64,000 nucleotides of DNA from Bradyrhizobium sp. KBS0727 (GTDB taxonomy: Bacteria; Pseudomonadota; Alphaproteobacteria; Rhizobiales; Xanthobacteraceae): positions 7,125,501 through 7,189,500 of the forward strand of contig NZ_CP042176.1 in NCBI RefSeq assembly GCF_005937885.2. The letters run 5' to 3'. The position numbers and the translations under genes were made by a program. Below, one piece after another: positions 36,786 through 45,435 of the stretch. How positions within the stretch are numbered: the stretch's first letter is position 1; every line of letters starts with the position of its first letter. The notes beneath the pieces are model-generated. The model saw only the letters and a program-made list of their open reading frames with translations, had not been told where the DNA came from and did no database searches.

Positions 36786-38027
36786 ATGTCCACAGCTGTT
36801 TCTCCTCTCGCCCCGACCGATGTCCCCGCAATGCCCGCGATTGCGGGCGTGAAGCTTGCCACCGCGGCGGCCGGCATCCGCTACAAGGGGCGCACCGACG
36901 TGCTGCTGGCCGTCATGGACAAGGGCACGGCCGTCGCCGGTGTCTTCACCAAGTCGAAATGCCCGTCCGCGCCGGTCGAATGGTGCCGCGCCAAGCTCGG
37001 TCCCGGCAAAGCGCGTGCGCTGGTGGTGAATTCCGGCAATGCCAACGCCTTCACCGGCAAGAGCGGCCGGCAATCGACGGCGCTGACGGCCTCGATCGCC
37101 TCGAAAGCGGTCGGCTGCAGCGCCAATGAGGTGTTCCTCGCTTCCACCGGCGTGATCGGCGAACCGCTCGACGCCACCAAGTTCGACGGCGTGCTGGCGA
37201 CTTTGGCGACAAACGCCGCGCCTGACGACTGGATGGGTGCCGCGAAGGCGATCATGACCACCGACACCTTCCCGAAGGTCGCAACCGCGACGGTGAAGCT
37301 CGGCAAGGCCAAGGTCACCATCAACGGCATGGCCAAGGGCGCCGGCATGATCGCGCCGGATATGGCGACGATGCTTTCATTCGTGTTCACCGATGCACCG
37401 CTGTCATCCGCCGTGCTGCAGGCGCTGCTCAAGAGCGGCGTCGAGGACACCTTCAATGCCCTCACCATCGACAGCGACACTTCGACCTCGGACACCCTGC
37501 TCGCCTTCGCCACCGGTGCTGCCGCCGCAAATGGCGCACCAAAGATTACCCGCGCCAGCGACCCCCGGCTGAAGGCATTTGCAAAAGCGTTCCGCGAAGT
37601 GCTGGCCGATCTCGCCGAGCAGGTGGCGCGCGACGGCGAAGGCGCCCGCAAGCTGGTCGAAATCATCGTCGACGGCGCCACCACCAAGACGTCCGCGCGC
37701 AAGATCGCGATGTCGATCGCGAACTCGCCGCTGGTGAAGACCGCGATCGCCGGCGAGGACGCCAATTGGGGCCGCGTGGTGATGGCCGTCGGCAAGGCCG
37801 GCGAGCCCGCCAATCGCGACAAGCTGTCGATCTCGTTCAACGGCATCCGCGTCGCCAAGAGCGGCGCGCGCGATCCGTCCTACAACGAGGCTGAGGTCTC
37901 CGAGGTGATGAAGAACCCGAAGATCCAGATCAAGGTTTCGCTTGGGCTCGGCAAGGCCCGCGACCGCGTGCTGACCTGCGACCTCACCAAGGAATACGTC
38001 GCGATCAACGGCGATTACCGGTCGTGA
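36786..38027 (+). CDS. argJ: bifunctional glutamate N-acetyltransferase / amino-acid acetyltransferase
   Basis: The product is 413 residues; the ATG at 36786 is preferred over a TTG two codons earlier. The self-cleavage site is APDMATMLSF with Thr195 as N-terminal nucleophile of the beta chain. NSGNANAFTG near 82-91 and STGVIGEPL near 120-128 are family blocks. It moves the acetyl group from N-acetylornithine to glutamate, recycling it in arginine synthesis; bifunctional forms also use acetyl-CoA. mutT follows 27 bases later. Confidence 0.97.
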   Translation: MSTAVSPLAPTDVPAMPAIAGVKLATAAAGIRYKGRTDVLLAVMDKGTAVAGVFTKSKCPSAPVEWCRAKLGPGKARALVVNSGNANAFTGKSGRQSTALTASIASKAVGCSANEVFLASTGVIGEPLDATKFDGVLATLATNAAPDDWMGAAKAIMTTDTFPKVATATVKLGKAKVTINGMAKGAGMIAPDMATMLSFVFTDAPLSSAVLQALLKSGVEDTFNALTIDSDTSTSDTLLAFATGAAAANGAPKITRASDPRLKAFAKAFREVLADLAEQVARDGEGARKLVEIIVDGATTKTSARKIAMSIANSPLVKTAIAGEDANWGRVVMAVGKAGEPANRDKLSISFNGIRVAKSGARDPSYNEAEVSEVMKNPKIQIKVSLGLGKARDRVLTCDLTKEYVAINGDYRS

Positions 38028-38054
38028 ATTTCACACCGTCCAGAGCGACCGCGC

Positions 38055-38465
38055 ATGGCTGAGATCAAACTTGCCCTCGTGGTCGCCTGTGCCCTGGTCG
38101 ACGCCGACAAGCGCGTGCTGATCGCGCAACGCCCGCAAGGCAAGGCGCTGGCCGGCCTGTGGGAATTCCCCGGCGGCAAGCTCGATCCCGGCGAGCGGCC
38201 GGAGCAGGCCCTGATCCGCGAATTGCGCGAAGAGATTGGCATCGACGTCGCCGAGCCCTGTCTGGCGCCGCTGACCTTCGCCAGCCACGCCTATGAGAGC
38301 TTCCATTTGTTGATGCCGCTCTACATCTGCCGGCGCTGGGAAGGCATGGTGACGGCGCGCGAAGGCCAGCAACTGGCGTGGGTCCGCGCCAACAAACTGC
38401 GCGATTACCCGATGCCGCCGGCGGACATTCCGCTAATCCCGCATCTGATCGATTTGTTGATGTAG
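38055..38465 (+). CDS. mutT: 8-oxo-dGTP diphosphatase, Nudix
   Basis: The product is 136 residues. A canonical Nudix box GGKLDPGERPEQALIRELRE plus EIGI is at about 39-62. The N-terminal LVVACALVDADKRVLIAQRP and the length are typical of MutT, which removes 8-oxo-dGTP from the nucleotide pool. Probably cotranscribed with argJ; a palindromic repeat follows the stop. Confidence 0.93.
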   Translation: MAEIKLALVVACALVDADKRVLIAQRPQGKALAGLWEFPGGKLDPGERPEQALIRELREEIGIDVAEPCLAPLTFASHAYESFHLLMPLYICRRWEGMVTAREGQQLAWVRANKLRDYPMPPADIPLIPHLIDLLM

Positions 38466-38476
38466 GTGTTTCCGGC

Positions 38477-38580
38477 CTCATCCTGAAGAGCGGCGTCTTC
38501 GCCGCGTCTCGAAGGATGGCCGCAGACGGGCTGTTCATGGTTCGAGACGCGCGCAAGGGCGCGCTCCTCACCATGAGGAC
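38477..38580. repeat. palindromic intergenic repeat (family B), second copy
   Basis: CTCATCCTGAAGAGCGGCGT, then GTCTCGAAGGATGG and, inverted, CATGGTTCGAGACGCGCG to GCGCTCCTCACCATGAGG. It shares modules with 21914-22041 and lies between convergent mutT and a methyltransferase gene. Confidence 0.75.
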
Positions 38581-38585
38581 GAATA

Positions 38586-39428
38586 CTAGGGCTTCACCCG
38601 CTTCACCGCCGCTTCCAGACTCGCTTTCGCCGATCCAGGCCGCAGCGGTTTAGGCTGGCTGTCATGCGGCGCCCAGCCGGATACCCAGATGATGTCGAAG
38701 GTGGCGCGGATGCGCCCGTCGGGATCGGCGAAGCGCTCGGCGTAAATCTGCGCCATCCGCAGCATCGTGGCGCGGCGGGTCGGTGTCCGCCGCCGCTCGA
38801 TCAGAATGTTGGTCGCGCCCATTCGCCTGAGATCGGCCATCAATGCGAACGCGCTGTCGTAGCGCACCACGACGCGGTCGACGTCAGTGACCGGCAGCGC
38901 CAGCCCCGCGCGCTGCAGCAGCGCACCGATGTCGCGCAGATCGGCAAAGGGTGCGACGCGCGGCGACACGCCGCCTTCGCACTCGGCTTCCGCCGCGGCA
39001 AAGGATTGTCGCAACTCCGTCAGCGTGTCGCCGCCAATCATCGCCGCCAGCAATAGCCCGTCCGGCTTCAGCGCGCGGCGGATCTGCGCCAGCACGCCGG
39101 GCAGATCGTTGACGAACTGAAGCGCGAGCGCGGAGAGTGCGAGATCGAGCGATTCCGGCTCGAGCGGCAGGGTTTCCGATTCGTCGGGCGCGATGCGGAC
39201 GATCGATTGGAATCGATCGGCGAGCGGCTTTCGCAGCAACTCACCGGGCGACCAGATTTCCGCGGCGTCGGTAAACCCGCGCGTCACCGCCTGCAGCCGG
39301 TCCGCCATATCCTCCGCGACACGATCGAGCAGGAATGTTACCGGCCCAGCCCGCCGTGCGCGATCCATCCGCGCCCGTAGCAAGGCGCGGTCGAACAAAT
39401 GAGGCGCGACGTTCGGATTCGAAGCCAT
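38586..39428 (-). CDS. class I SAM-dependent methyltransferase (BioC/NDUFAF5-like)
   Basis: The product is 280 residues from the ATG at 39428. The opening HLFDRALLRARMDRARR and LLDRVAEDMADRLQ resemble the NDUFAF5/BioC-like group. The SAM-binding Gly loop is not clear, but LDLALSALALQFVNDLPGVL and RRALKPDGLLLAAMIGGDTL are good motif II/III blocks. In eukaryotes NDUFAF5 hydroxylates a complex I subunit, so methyl transfer is not assured. It is a single gene with comF in the opposite direction beyond a NIPSNAP gene. Confidence 0.85.
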   Translation of the reverse strand: MASNPNVAPHLFDRALLRARMDRARRAGPVTFLLDRVAEDMADRLQAVTRGFTDAAEIWSPGELLRKPLADRFQSIVRIAPDESETLPLEPESLDLALSALALQFVNDLPGVLAQIRRALKPDGLLLAAMIGGDTLTELRQSFAAAEAECEGGVSPRVAPFADLRDIGALLQRAGLALPVTDVDRVVVRYDSAFALMADLRRMGATNILIERRRTPTRRATMLRMAQIYAERFADPDGRIRATFDIIWVSGWAPHDSQPKPLRPGSAKASLEAAVKRVKP

Positions 39429-39598
39429 CCCGGTTGGTACGACGGTCGGCGGTCCATCTCAATCCCTCAAGATGGTGAGCGCGGCTTCGGCGGACCCGGA
39501 CCGCAAAGAGGATATATTCCGCGAAATTCGACATGACCGCCCCTCCCGGCCAAGCTATCAATGCGCGCGCAGTTCGCGACCCAAGGGAGCACTGGACG

Positions 39599-39928
39599 AT
39601 GATCACTTGCTACCTGCGATACGAAGTCCCTCTGGGTAAACTCGCCGAATTCGAGGCCTATGGCAGGATGTGGATTGAACTGGTGCCGAGATTCGGCGGC
39701 ATCCATCACGGCTACTTCCTGCCTTCCGAAGGGGCGAGCGACATTGCCCTCGCGATGTTCAGCTTCCCGAGCCTTGCAGCCTACGAACAATACCGGAAAG
39801 ACAGCGCCGGAGATCCGGACGTTCAGAAAGCGATCGACTTTGCGAAGCAAACCCGCTGCTTCATCCGGTATGAACGATCATTCTTCCGGCCAGTGTTTCC
39901 CGGAGAGGCGGCCGTGGGATCGGCTTGA
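39599..39928 (+). CDS. NIPSNAP family protein
   Basis: The product is 109 residues from the ATG at 39599, set by AAGGGAG nine bases upstream (an open extension to 39533 lacks a site). The sequence ITCYLRYEVPLGKLAEFEAY, then HHGYFLPSEGASDIALAMFS and FPSLAAYEQYRK, is the dimeric alpha-beta-barrel pattern of NIPSNAP proteins. The function is generally unknown. It lies 31 bases before comF in the same direction. Confidence 0.85.
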   Translation: MITCYLRYEVPLGKLAEFEAYGRMWIELVPRFGGIHHGYFLPSEGASDIALAMFSFPSLAAYEQYRKDSAGDPDVQKAIDFAKQTRCFIRYERSFFRPVFPGEAAVGSA

Positions 39929-39959
39929 GCCTGACGCCGGACGGCGCTAGCCTCTCCTG

Positions 39960-40769
39960 ATGGACGCCGAGGCATCACCACCACGCTCCATCGCCAGTCA
40001 TCTGCGCGGCGCGCTGCGAGCGTGCCGCGGCGCGTTCGCGCATATCCCACGCCTCGCACTCGACATTGCGCTGCCGACCCTGTGCGTCTCCTGCCGCGAG
40101 CCGGTCGATGGCGAGGGCGTCTGTGCGGACTGCTGGGCCAAACTGTCGTTCATCGCGCCGCCCTTCTGCCCGCGGCTCGGCATTCCCTTTATCTACGATC
40201 CCGGGCCGGAATTGCTGTCGATGGAGGCGATCGCCAATCCGCCGGCCTATCAACGCGCCCGCGCCGCGGTGCGCTATGACGATGTCGCGCGCACGCTGGT
40301 CCATGCCCTGAAATACCAGGACCGCACCGATCTCGCGCCGGCCATGGGCCGCTGGATGGCCCGCGCCGGCCAGGAACTGCTCGACGCGGCCGACGTGCTG
40401 GTGCCGGTTCCGCTGCATTGGCGGCGCGGCTGGAGCCGGCGTTACAACCAGTCCGGTGCGCTGGCACGGGTGATTTCGCGCCAAAGCGGCGTGAAACTGG
40501 CCACCGAGGCGCTGCGGCGGGTGCGCGCGACCGAGCAGCAGATCGGCCTGTCGCGGCCGCAGCGCGCCAGCAACGTGCAGGGCGCCTTCAAGGTCGCCAC
40601 CGAGCGTAGCGCCGATATTGCCGGACGCCGCGTCATCCTGGTCGACGACGTCCTGACCTCGGGCGCCACGGCGGATGCCTGCGCCCGTGCCCTGCTGCGC
40701 GCCAAGGCTGCGCAGGTCGACGTGCTGGTATTCGCGCGGGTTGTGGACACTCACCGGGCTCCCATATAA
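39960..40769 (+). CDS. comF: ComF family phosphoribosyltransferase-like protein
   Basis: The product is 269 residues. An N-terminal Zn ribbon with CVSCREPVDGEGVCADC is followed by ALKYQDRTDLA and VPVPLHWRRGWSRRYNQSGA. The PRPP loop VILVDDVLTSGAT is at about 222-234. ComF is associated with DNA uptake and also acts with recombination proteins in non-competent species. It is followed 43 bases later by the grxC-nitrilase-DUF1178 run. Confidence 0.93.
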   Translation: MDAEASPPRSIASHLRGALRACRGAFAHIPRLALDIALPTLCVSCREPVDGEGVCADCWAKLSFIAPPFCPRLGIPFIYDPGPELLSMEAIANPPAYQRARAAVRYDDVARTLVHALKYQDRTDLAPAMGRWMARAGQELLDAADVLVPVPLHWRRGWSRRYNQSGALARVISRQSGVKLATEALRRVRATEQQIGLSRPQRASNVQGAFKVATERSADIAGRRVILVDDVLTSGATADACARALLRAKAAQVDVLVFARVVDTHRAPI

Positions 40770-40812
40770 TTCAAAGCCTTATAGTTCAGAATCTTGCGAG
40801 CCAGAGCGCCCC

Positions 40813-41088
40813 ATGACCGCTGCCGTTGAAATCTACACCCGTCCGGGCTGCGGCTATTGCACCGCCGCCAAATCGCTGCTGACGCGCAAGAATGCCGCGT
40901 TCACCGAATTGAGCGTCGCCAGCGACCCCGCTTTTCGCGATCAGATGTATAATCGTGCCGGCGACGGCACGACCTTTCCGCAGATCTTCATCGGTGCAAC
41001 CCATGTCGGCGGTTGCGACGAGCTTTACGCGCTGGACCGCGCGGGCAGGCTCGACGCCATGCTGGCGGGAGAAAAGGCCTCATCATGA
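40813..41088 (+). CDS. grxC: glutaredoxin 3
   Basis: The product is 91 residues from the ATG at 40813. The dithiol active site is GCGYC (CGYC, near 14-17), followed by TTFPQIFIGATHVGGCDELY, the glutathione-binding TVP-like and GG motifs of class I glutaredoxins. It reduces disulfides with glutathione. Its stop overlaps the next start (ATGA at 41085), so the two are translationally coupled. Confidence 0.96.
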   Translation: MTAAVEIYTRPGCGYCTAAKSLLTRKNAAFTELSVASDPAFRDQMYNRAGDGTTFPQIFIGATHVGGCDELYALDRAGRLDAMLAGEKASS

Positions 41089-41963
41089 GCGCTGACCAGA
41101 GCTTTACCGCCGCCATGGTGCAGATGCGCACGGGGCTGTTGCCCGAGCCGAGCCTCGAGCAAGGCACCCGACTGATCCGCGAGGCGGCCGCGCAGGGCGC
41201 CGATTATGTGCTCACCCCCGAGGTGAGCAACATGATGCAATTGAACCGCAAGGCGCTGTTCGAGCATCTCGCGTCAGAGGAAGACGACCTGTCGCTGAAG
41301 GCCTATCGCGAACTGGCGAAGGAATTGAATATCCATCTCCATATCGGCTCGCTGGCGCTGCGCTTTTCGCCCGAGAAGGCGGTCAACCGCTCGTTCCTGA
41401 TCGGGCCCGACGGCAACGTGCTCGCCTGCTACGACAAGATCCACATGTTCGACATCGATCTGCCCAGCGGCGAGAGCTATCGCGAATCCGCCAACTACCA
41501 GCCGGGCGAGACCGCCGTAATCTCGGACCTGCCATGGGGCCGCATCGGTCTGACGATCTGCTACGACGTCCGCTTTCCGGCGCTGTATCGCGCGCTGGCC
41601 GAATCCGGCGCCTCGTTCCTCACCGTGCCCTCGGCCTTCACCAAAAAGACCGGCGAAGCGCATTGGCACACGCTGCTGCGCGCCCGCGCCATCGAGAACG
41701 GCTGCTTCGTGTTCGCTGCGGCGCAGGCCGGCATGCACGAGAACAAGCGCGAGACATTCGGACATTCGCTGATCATCGCCCCCTGGGGCGAGATTTTGGC
41801 CGAAGGCGGCGTCGAGCCCGGCGTATTCCTCGCCAAGATCGATCCCTCTAAAGTTGAGACCGCGCGGAAAACCGTGCCGTCGCTGCAACATGGAAGGCGC
41901 TTCGGCATTGCCGACCCCAAGGCCGGCCCGGAGCACCTGCACCTGGTCCGGGGCTCGGCATGA
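41085..41963 (+). CDS. carbon-nitrogen hydrolase (nitrilase superfamily)
   Basis: The product is 292 residues; the ATG at 41085 overlaps the grxC stop, ruling out the open 24-codon extension. The catalytic triad of the superfamily is visible: Glu in TPEVSNMM near 45, Lys in YDKIHMFDIDL near 120, Cys in GLTICYDVRFP near 162. This subgroup (Nit1/YafV-like) removes deaminated glutathione, which suits its coupling with a glutaredoxin. It is overlapped at its stop by DUF1178. Confidence 0.94.
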   Translation: MSADQSFTAAMVQMRTGLLPEPSLEQGTRLIREAAAQGADYVLTPEVSNMMQLNRKALFEHLASEEDDLSLKAYRELAKELNIHLHIGSLALRFSPEKAVNRSFLIGPDGNVLACYDKIHMFDIDLPSGESYRESANYQPGETAVISDLPWGRIGLTICYDVRFPALYRALAESGASFLTVPSAFTKKTGEAHWHTLLRARAIENGCFVFAAAQAGMHENKRETFGHSLIIAPWGEILAEGGVEPGVFLAKIDPSKVETARKTVPSLQHGRRFGIADPKAGPEHLHLVRGSA

Positions 41964-42436
41964 TCAGGTACAACTTACGCTGCGCGAAGGGCCACAGCTT
42001 CGAAAGCTGGTTCCAGAGCTCGGCGGCGTATGAAAGCCAGGAGAAGCGCAGACTGGTGAGCTGCCCCGCCTGCGGCTCGGTCAAGGTCGAACGCGCCATC
42101 ATGGCCCCGCAGATCATCAGCAAGAAGGGCCGCGAGGCCGCCGTACCCACGCCGGCCGACGCGCCGACGACAGACGCAACGGCACAGGGATCGACACCGT
42201 TGCTGATGGCGCAGGAGCTCGAGCTGCGCGCCAAGATCAAGGAATTGCGCGACCATATCGTCAAGAACGCCGACAATGTCGGCGAGCGTTTCCCCAACGA
42301 AGCGCGCAAGATGCATTACGGCGATATCGAACATCGCCCGATCTATGGCGAGGCCTCGCCCGAGGAAGCGCGTTCCCTGATCGACGAAGGCGTCGAAGTC
42401 TCGCCGCTGCCGGTGCTGCCGGACGACCGGAATTGA
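41960..42436 (+). CDS. DUF1178 family zinc-ribbon protein
   Basis: The product is 158 residues; the ATG at 41960 overlaps the previous stop (ATGA). It begins with a short Zn ribbon: MIRYNLRCAKGHSFESWF and CPACGS at residues 8 and about 35. The middle is low-complexity Ala/Pro/Thr, and the end (AQELELRAKIKELRDHIVKN then RFPNEARKMHYGDIEHRPIY) is the most conserved block of DUF1178. The function is unknown. It is the third gene of a grxC-nitrilase-DUF1178 operon. Confidence 0.92.
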   Translation: MIRYNLRCAKGHSFESWFQSSAAYESQEKRRLVSCPACGSVKVERAIMAPQIISKKGREAAVPTPADAPTTDATAQGSTPLLMAQELELRAKIKELRDHIVKNADNVGERFPNEARKMHYGDIEHRPIYGEASPEEARSLIDEGVEVSPLPVLPDDRN

Positions 42437-42443
42437 CGCGTGG

Positions 42444-42521
42444 CGTCATCCGGGATGCGCGCAGCGCAGCCCCGGAATCTCGAGATTCCGGGTTCGATGC
42501 TTCGCATCGCCCCGGAATGAC
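42444..42521. repeat. palindromic intergenic repeat (family A), second copy
   Basis: CGTCATCCGGGATGCGCGCA, then CCCGGAATCTCGAGATTCCG and GGTTCGATGCTTCGCATCGC. It shares the CCGGAATCTCGAGATTCC and GATGC-GCATC modules with 2926-3031. Confidence 0.75.
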
Positions 42522-42544
42522 TCCCTTACTCCGAGGACCCCAAC

Positions 42545-42985
42545 ATGAGCCCGGACACCTTTCCTTCCTGGCTGCCCTGGGCGGTGCTCTCGGCCGTCTT
42601 CGCGGCCCTCACCGCGATCTTCGCCAAGGTCGGCATCGAGGACATCAATTCCGATCTGGCGACCCTGATCCGCACGGTCGTCGTGCTGATCAGCCTGGCT
42701 TTGATCCTGTTTGCCACAGGCAAGCTCGGCCAGACCGGTTCGATCTCGACCAAGACCTGGATTTTCCTGGTGCTGTCCGGTCTCGGCACCGGCGCGTCGT
42801 GGCTCTGCTATTTTCGCGCGCTGAAACTCGGTCCGGCGACGCTGGTGGCGCCGATCGACAAACTCAGCGTCGTGCTGGTGGCGCTATTCGGCGTGGTGTT
42901 TCTCGGCGAGCGGCCGTCGATGAACGGCTGGCTCGGGATCGCGCTGATAGCCGCCGGCGCGGTGATCATTGTCATTAAACGCTAA
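42545..42985 (+). CDS. single-domain EamA family transporter
   Basis: The product is 146 residues, starting MSPDTFPSWLPWAVL. It has five hydrophobic segments and only one EamA repeat (LSAVFAALTAIFAKVGI; APIDKLSVVLVALFGVVFLG). Half-length DMT proteins are expected to work as dimers. The 3' end overlaps that of the convergent full-length EamA gene by 11 bases. Confidence 0.88.
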   Translation: MSPDTFPSWLPWAVLSAVFAALTAIFAKVGIEDINSDLATLIRTVVVLISLALILFATGKLGQTGSISTKTWIFLVLSGLGTGASWLCYFRALKLGPATLVAPIDKLSVVLVALFGVVFLGERPSMNGWLGIALIAAGAVIIVIKR

Positions 42986-43874
42986 CCAGCAGCGCCACCC
43001 CGACCACGATCAGCACGATGCCGGACAATTCACGCGCGGACAGCGGCTGCTTGAACGAATAATACGCCACCGCCTGCGCGAACAACACCTCGACCAGCGC
43101 CAGCGTGCGCACATTGGCCGCCGCCGTCAGCGCAAACGCAAGGAACCAGAATTGCGAGGCGAACGCGCCCATGAAGCCCGCGAACATCGAGGGCCGCCAC
43201 AGCCCGAAAATCTTCCTCAGCACGTCGGGCGCGCGCGCCAGCAGATAGATCGTCAGCACCAGCGTCTGCACGAACAGGCCGAACACCAGCGTGTAGGAGG
43301 CCGCCGTCACGAAGGAGACGCCGGGTACGACGATCACGGCGCCGCGAAAGCCGACCGCCGACAGCGCGAACGCCGCAGCGGCCGCAAGACCCAGCAGCGT
43401 CGGCTTGAGATCCGCAAAACCCTTTTCGGCGCCCGGGCGCAGTGCTGCAATGACCACGCCCGCCGTCGCGATCAGGATCGCGATCACCTTCAGCACGGTC
43501 AAATGATCGCCGAGAAACACGAATCCGAAGATCGCGGTCTGGATCGCCTCGGTCTTGAGGTAGGCCGTCGTCACCACGAAGGAGCGGTCGTTCATCGCCA
43601 GCAGCATCATGCCGGTGCCGACGATCTGGCAGAGCGCGCCGAGCAGCAGCCACGGCCAGAACACCGCGGTCGGCCACGGAATCGGGTCGCCGGTCACGGC
43701 TACCACGACCGCGAAGAACACAATCGAGAACGGAAAGCCGAACAGGAAGCGGATATTGGTCGCGCCCCAGGTCCCGAGCGGCACCGTCAGCGATCGCTGC
43801 ATCGCATTGCGGGCGACCTGCCCGAGTGCGGCGATGAAGGTGAAGGGAATCCAGAGCGTGGCGATGGAGAACAT
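42975..43874 (-). CDS. EamA family drug/metabolite transporter
   Basis: The product is 299 residues from the ATG at 43874 (MFSIATLWIPFTFIAALG); earlier in-frame codons encode Pro/Gly-rich sequence. About ten transmembrane segments in two EamA repeats are visible, with VVTTAYLKTEAIQTAIFGFV and VRTLALVEVLFAQAVAYYSF as the repeat ends. The substrate is unknown; DMT members export amino acids or metabolites. It is convergent with the half-size EamA gene. Confidence 0.9.
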   Translation of the reverse strand: MFSIATLWIPFTFIAALGQVARNAMQRSLTVPLGTWGATNIRFLFGFPFSIVFFAVVVAVTGDPIPWPTAVFWPWLLLGALCQIVGTGMMLLAMNDRSFVVTTAYLKTEAIQTAIFGFVFLGDHLTVLKVIAILIATAGVVIAALRPGAEKGFADLKPTLLGLAAAAAFALSAVGFRGAVIVVPGVSFVTAASYTLVFGLFVQTLVLTIYLLARAPDVLRKIFGLWRPSMFAGFMGAFASQFWFLAFALTAAANVRTLALVEVLFAQAVAYYSFKQPLSARELSGIVLIVVGVALLVSV

Positions 43875-44007
43875 GGGATTTCCGGCCGGAAGGGGCCGCA
43901 CCGTGCCGGGCACGGCGGGTCCGGTCAACCGTCAGAATTGCATGCGGCACCAACCACAACGTCGTCCCTGCGAGTGCAGGGGGGGGCGACGTTAATTCTG
44001 AGCCGGA

Positions 44008-44778
44008 CTAAATCCCCTCGGCCACCACCATGTAGTTCACGTCCATGTCGGACGAGACGCTCCATTTGTCGGCGAGCGGGTTGTAGACCACGCCGGCCTG
44101 ATCGGTGATGGTGAGCTTGTTGTTGGCGAGGTGCTGCGCCAGTTCGTCGGGGGTGACGAACTTGTCCCATTGATGGGTGCCGCGCGGCAGCCAGCGCAGC
44201 ACATATTCCGCGCCGACGATCGCCAGCGCAAAGCTCTTCCAGTTGCGGTTCAGGGTCGAGACCACCATCAACCCGCCCGGCTTGAGCATCGCCGTGCAGC
44301 GGGCGAGGAACGCGCCGACATCGATGACATGCTCGATCACTTCCATCGCCAGCACGATGTCGAAGCGTTCGCGCACGTCCATCTCCTCGGCCGTGGTGCA
44401 GCGGTAATCGATCGACAGATGCCCCTTGTCGGCATGCAGCTTGGCGGCGGCGATATTGGTCGCCGACGGATCGATGCCGATCACCTGCGCGCCAAGCCGC
44501 GTGAACGGCTCGCACAACAGGCCGGCGCCGCAGCCGATATCGAGGATGCGCAGGCCAGCCAGGCAATTCAGGCTTTTGACGTTGCGCTCGAACTTGCGGC
44601 AGGCGGCGTCGCGGATATAGGTCAGCCGCAGCGGGTTGATCTTGTGCAGCGGGGCCATCTTGCCCTTGGGGTCCCACCACTCGTCCGACAGTTTTGAGAA
44701 TTTCGCGACTTCGGCCGGATCAACCGTGCTGCCCGATACGCCCGAGAGATTTGCAGAAGAATTATGCTGGATGGCCAT
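44008..44778 (-). CDS. ubiG: 3-demethylubiquinol / 2-polyprenyl-6-hydroxyphenol O-methyltransferase
   Basis: The product is 256 residues from the ATG at 44778. DEWWDPKGKMAPLHKINPLR at about 31-50 and LDIGCGAGLL near 74-83 (SAM loop) are diagnostic of UbiG. MEVIEHVIDV and LNRNWKSF-type (STLNRNWKSFALAIVGAEYV) blocks complete the family. It catalyses both O-methylations of ubiquinone biosynthesis. A PH-domain protein gene ends two bases upstream. Confidence 0.96.
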   Translation of the reverse strand: MAIQHNSSANLSGVSGSTVDPAEVAKFSKLSDEWWDPKGKMAPLHKINPLRLTYIRDAACRKFERNVKSLNCLAGLRILDIGCGAGLLCEPFTRLGAQVIGIDPSATNIAAAKLHADKGHLSIDYRCTTAEEMDVRERFDIVLAMEVIEHVIDVGAFLARCTAMLKPGGLMVVSTLNRNWKSFALAIVGAEYVLRWLPRGTHQWDKFVTPDELAQHLANNKLTITDQAGVVYNPLADKWSVSSDMDVNYMVVAEGI

Positions 44779-44780
44779 GT

Positions 44781-45260
44781 TTATGCGCCGACCGGTCGTG
44801 CGGTGATGGCATTGCGGAACGCCAGCGGCGACGCAATGGTGGAAATGGTTTCCTTGCCCTCGCCGACGCCGAGGATGGTCACGTCGCCGTAGTTCATGAT
44901 GCGGCCGAGGATGCTCTGGTTGACGTCGACGCTCTCGACCTTGTCGAGGCTCATCTCGAAGGTGCGGCGCTTGATGAAGCCGGTCTTGTGGACGATCCGG
45001 AAATTTGTGACGTCGGTCTCGGTGGTCCAGCGATGGAACCAGGCGGTTGCCGTCCAGTACAACGCCGCAAGCCCGGCGATCGCCGCCAGCGAGAGGCAAA
45101 CCAGCGTCAGCATGTCGGCGGTTACCATTCGGGAGAGAATCAGCAGGACCAGGGCCACGGCCCACGCCGCGAGCGCCGGCAGGTAAAACATCCAGTGAGC
45201 ATTGGTGGAATACAGCACCTTCTCGCCGGGTTGCAGGATTTCGTCGATATAACGCCCCAT
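44781..45260 (-). CDS. bacterial PH-domain (YdbS/DUF304-like) membrane protein
   Basis: The product is 159 residues from the ATG at 45260. Two transmembrane helices (about 25-42 and 50-70) are followed by a PH fold of bPH2 type with TTETDVTNFRIVHKTGFIKR and EMSLDKVESVDVNQSILGRI. Its stop is two bases before the ubiG start. The function is unknown; such proteins often affect the envelope. Confidence 0.9.
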   Translation of the reverse strand: MGRYIDEILQPGEKVLYSTNAHWMFYLPALAAWAVALVLLILSRMVTADMLTLVCLSLAAIAGLAALYWTATAWFHRWTTETDVTNFRIVHKTGFIKRRTFEMSLDKVESVDVNQSILGRIMNYGDVTILGVGEGKETISTIASPLAFRNAITARPVGA

Positions 45261-45435
45261 ACGCCCGTCCTGAATTAACCCGCCACTACAGTAATTTACG
45301 CCAAATCCGGGGTGAAAACCTGCCCCGGTTGCTTGCCCCGGGCCGCGCCGCTATGTATACGCCGCTTTCGGCCCGGGCGCTCCAATTTCCGTGCGGGTCA
45401 CCTTACTTATCCTCACAGGGAATGCACGCGTCGTC

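Noticed and set aside
36786..38465. argJ-mutT as part of an unusual system.
   Set aside because: Standard motifs and a common arrangement; nothing unusual seen.
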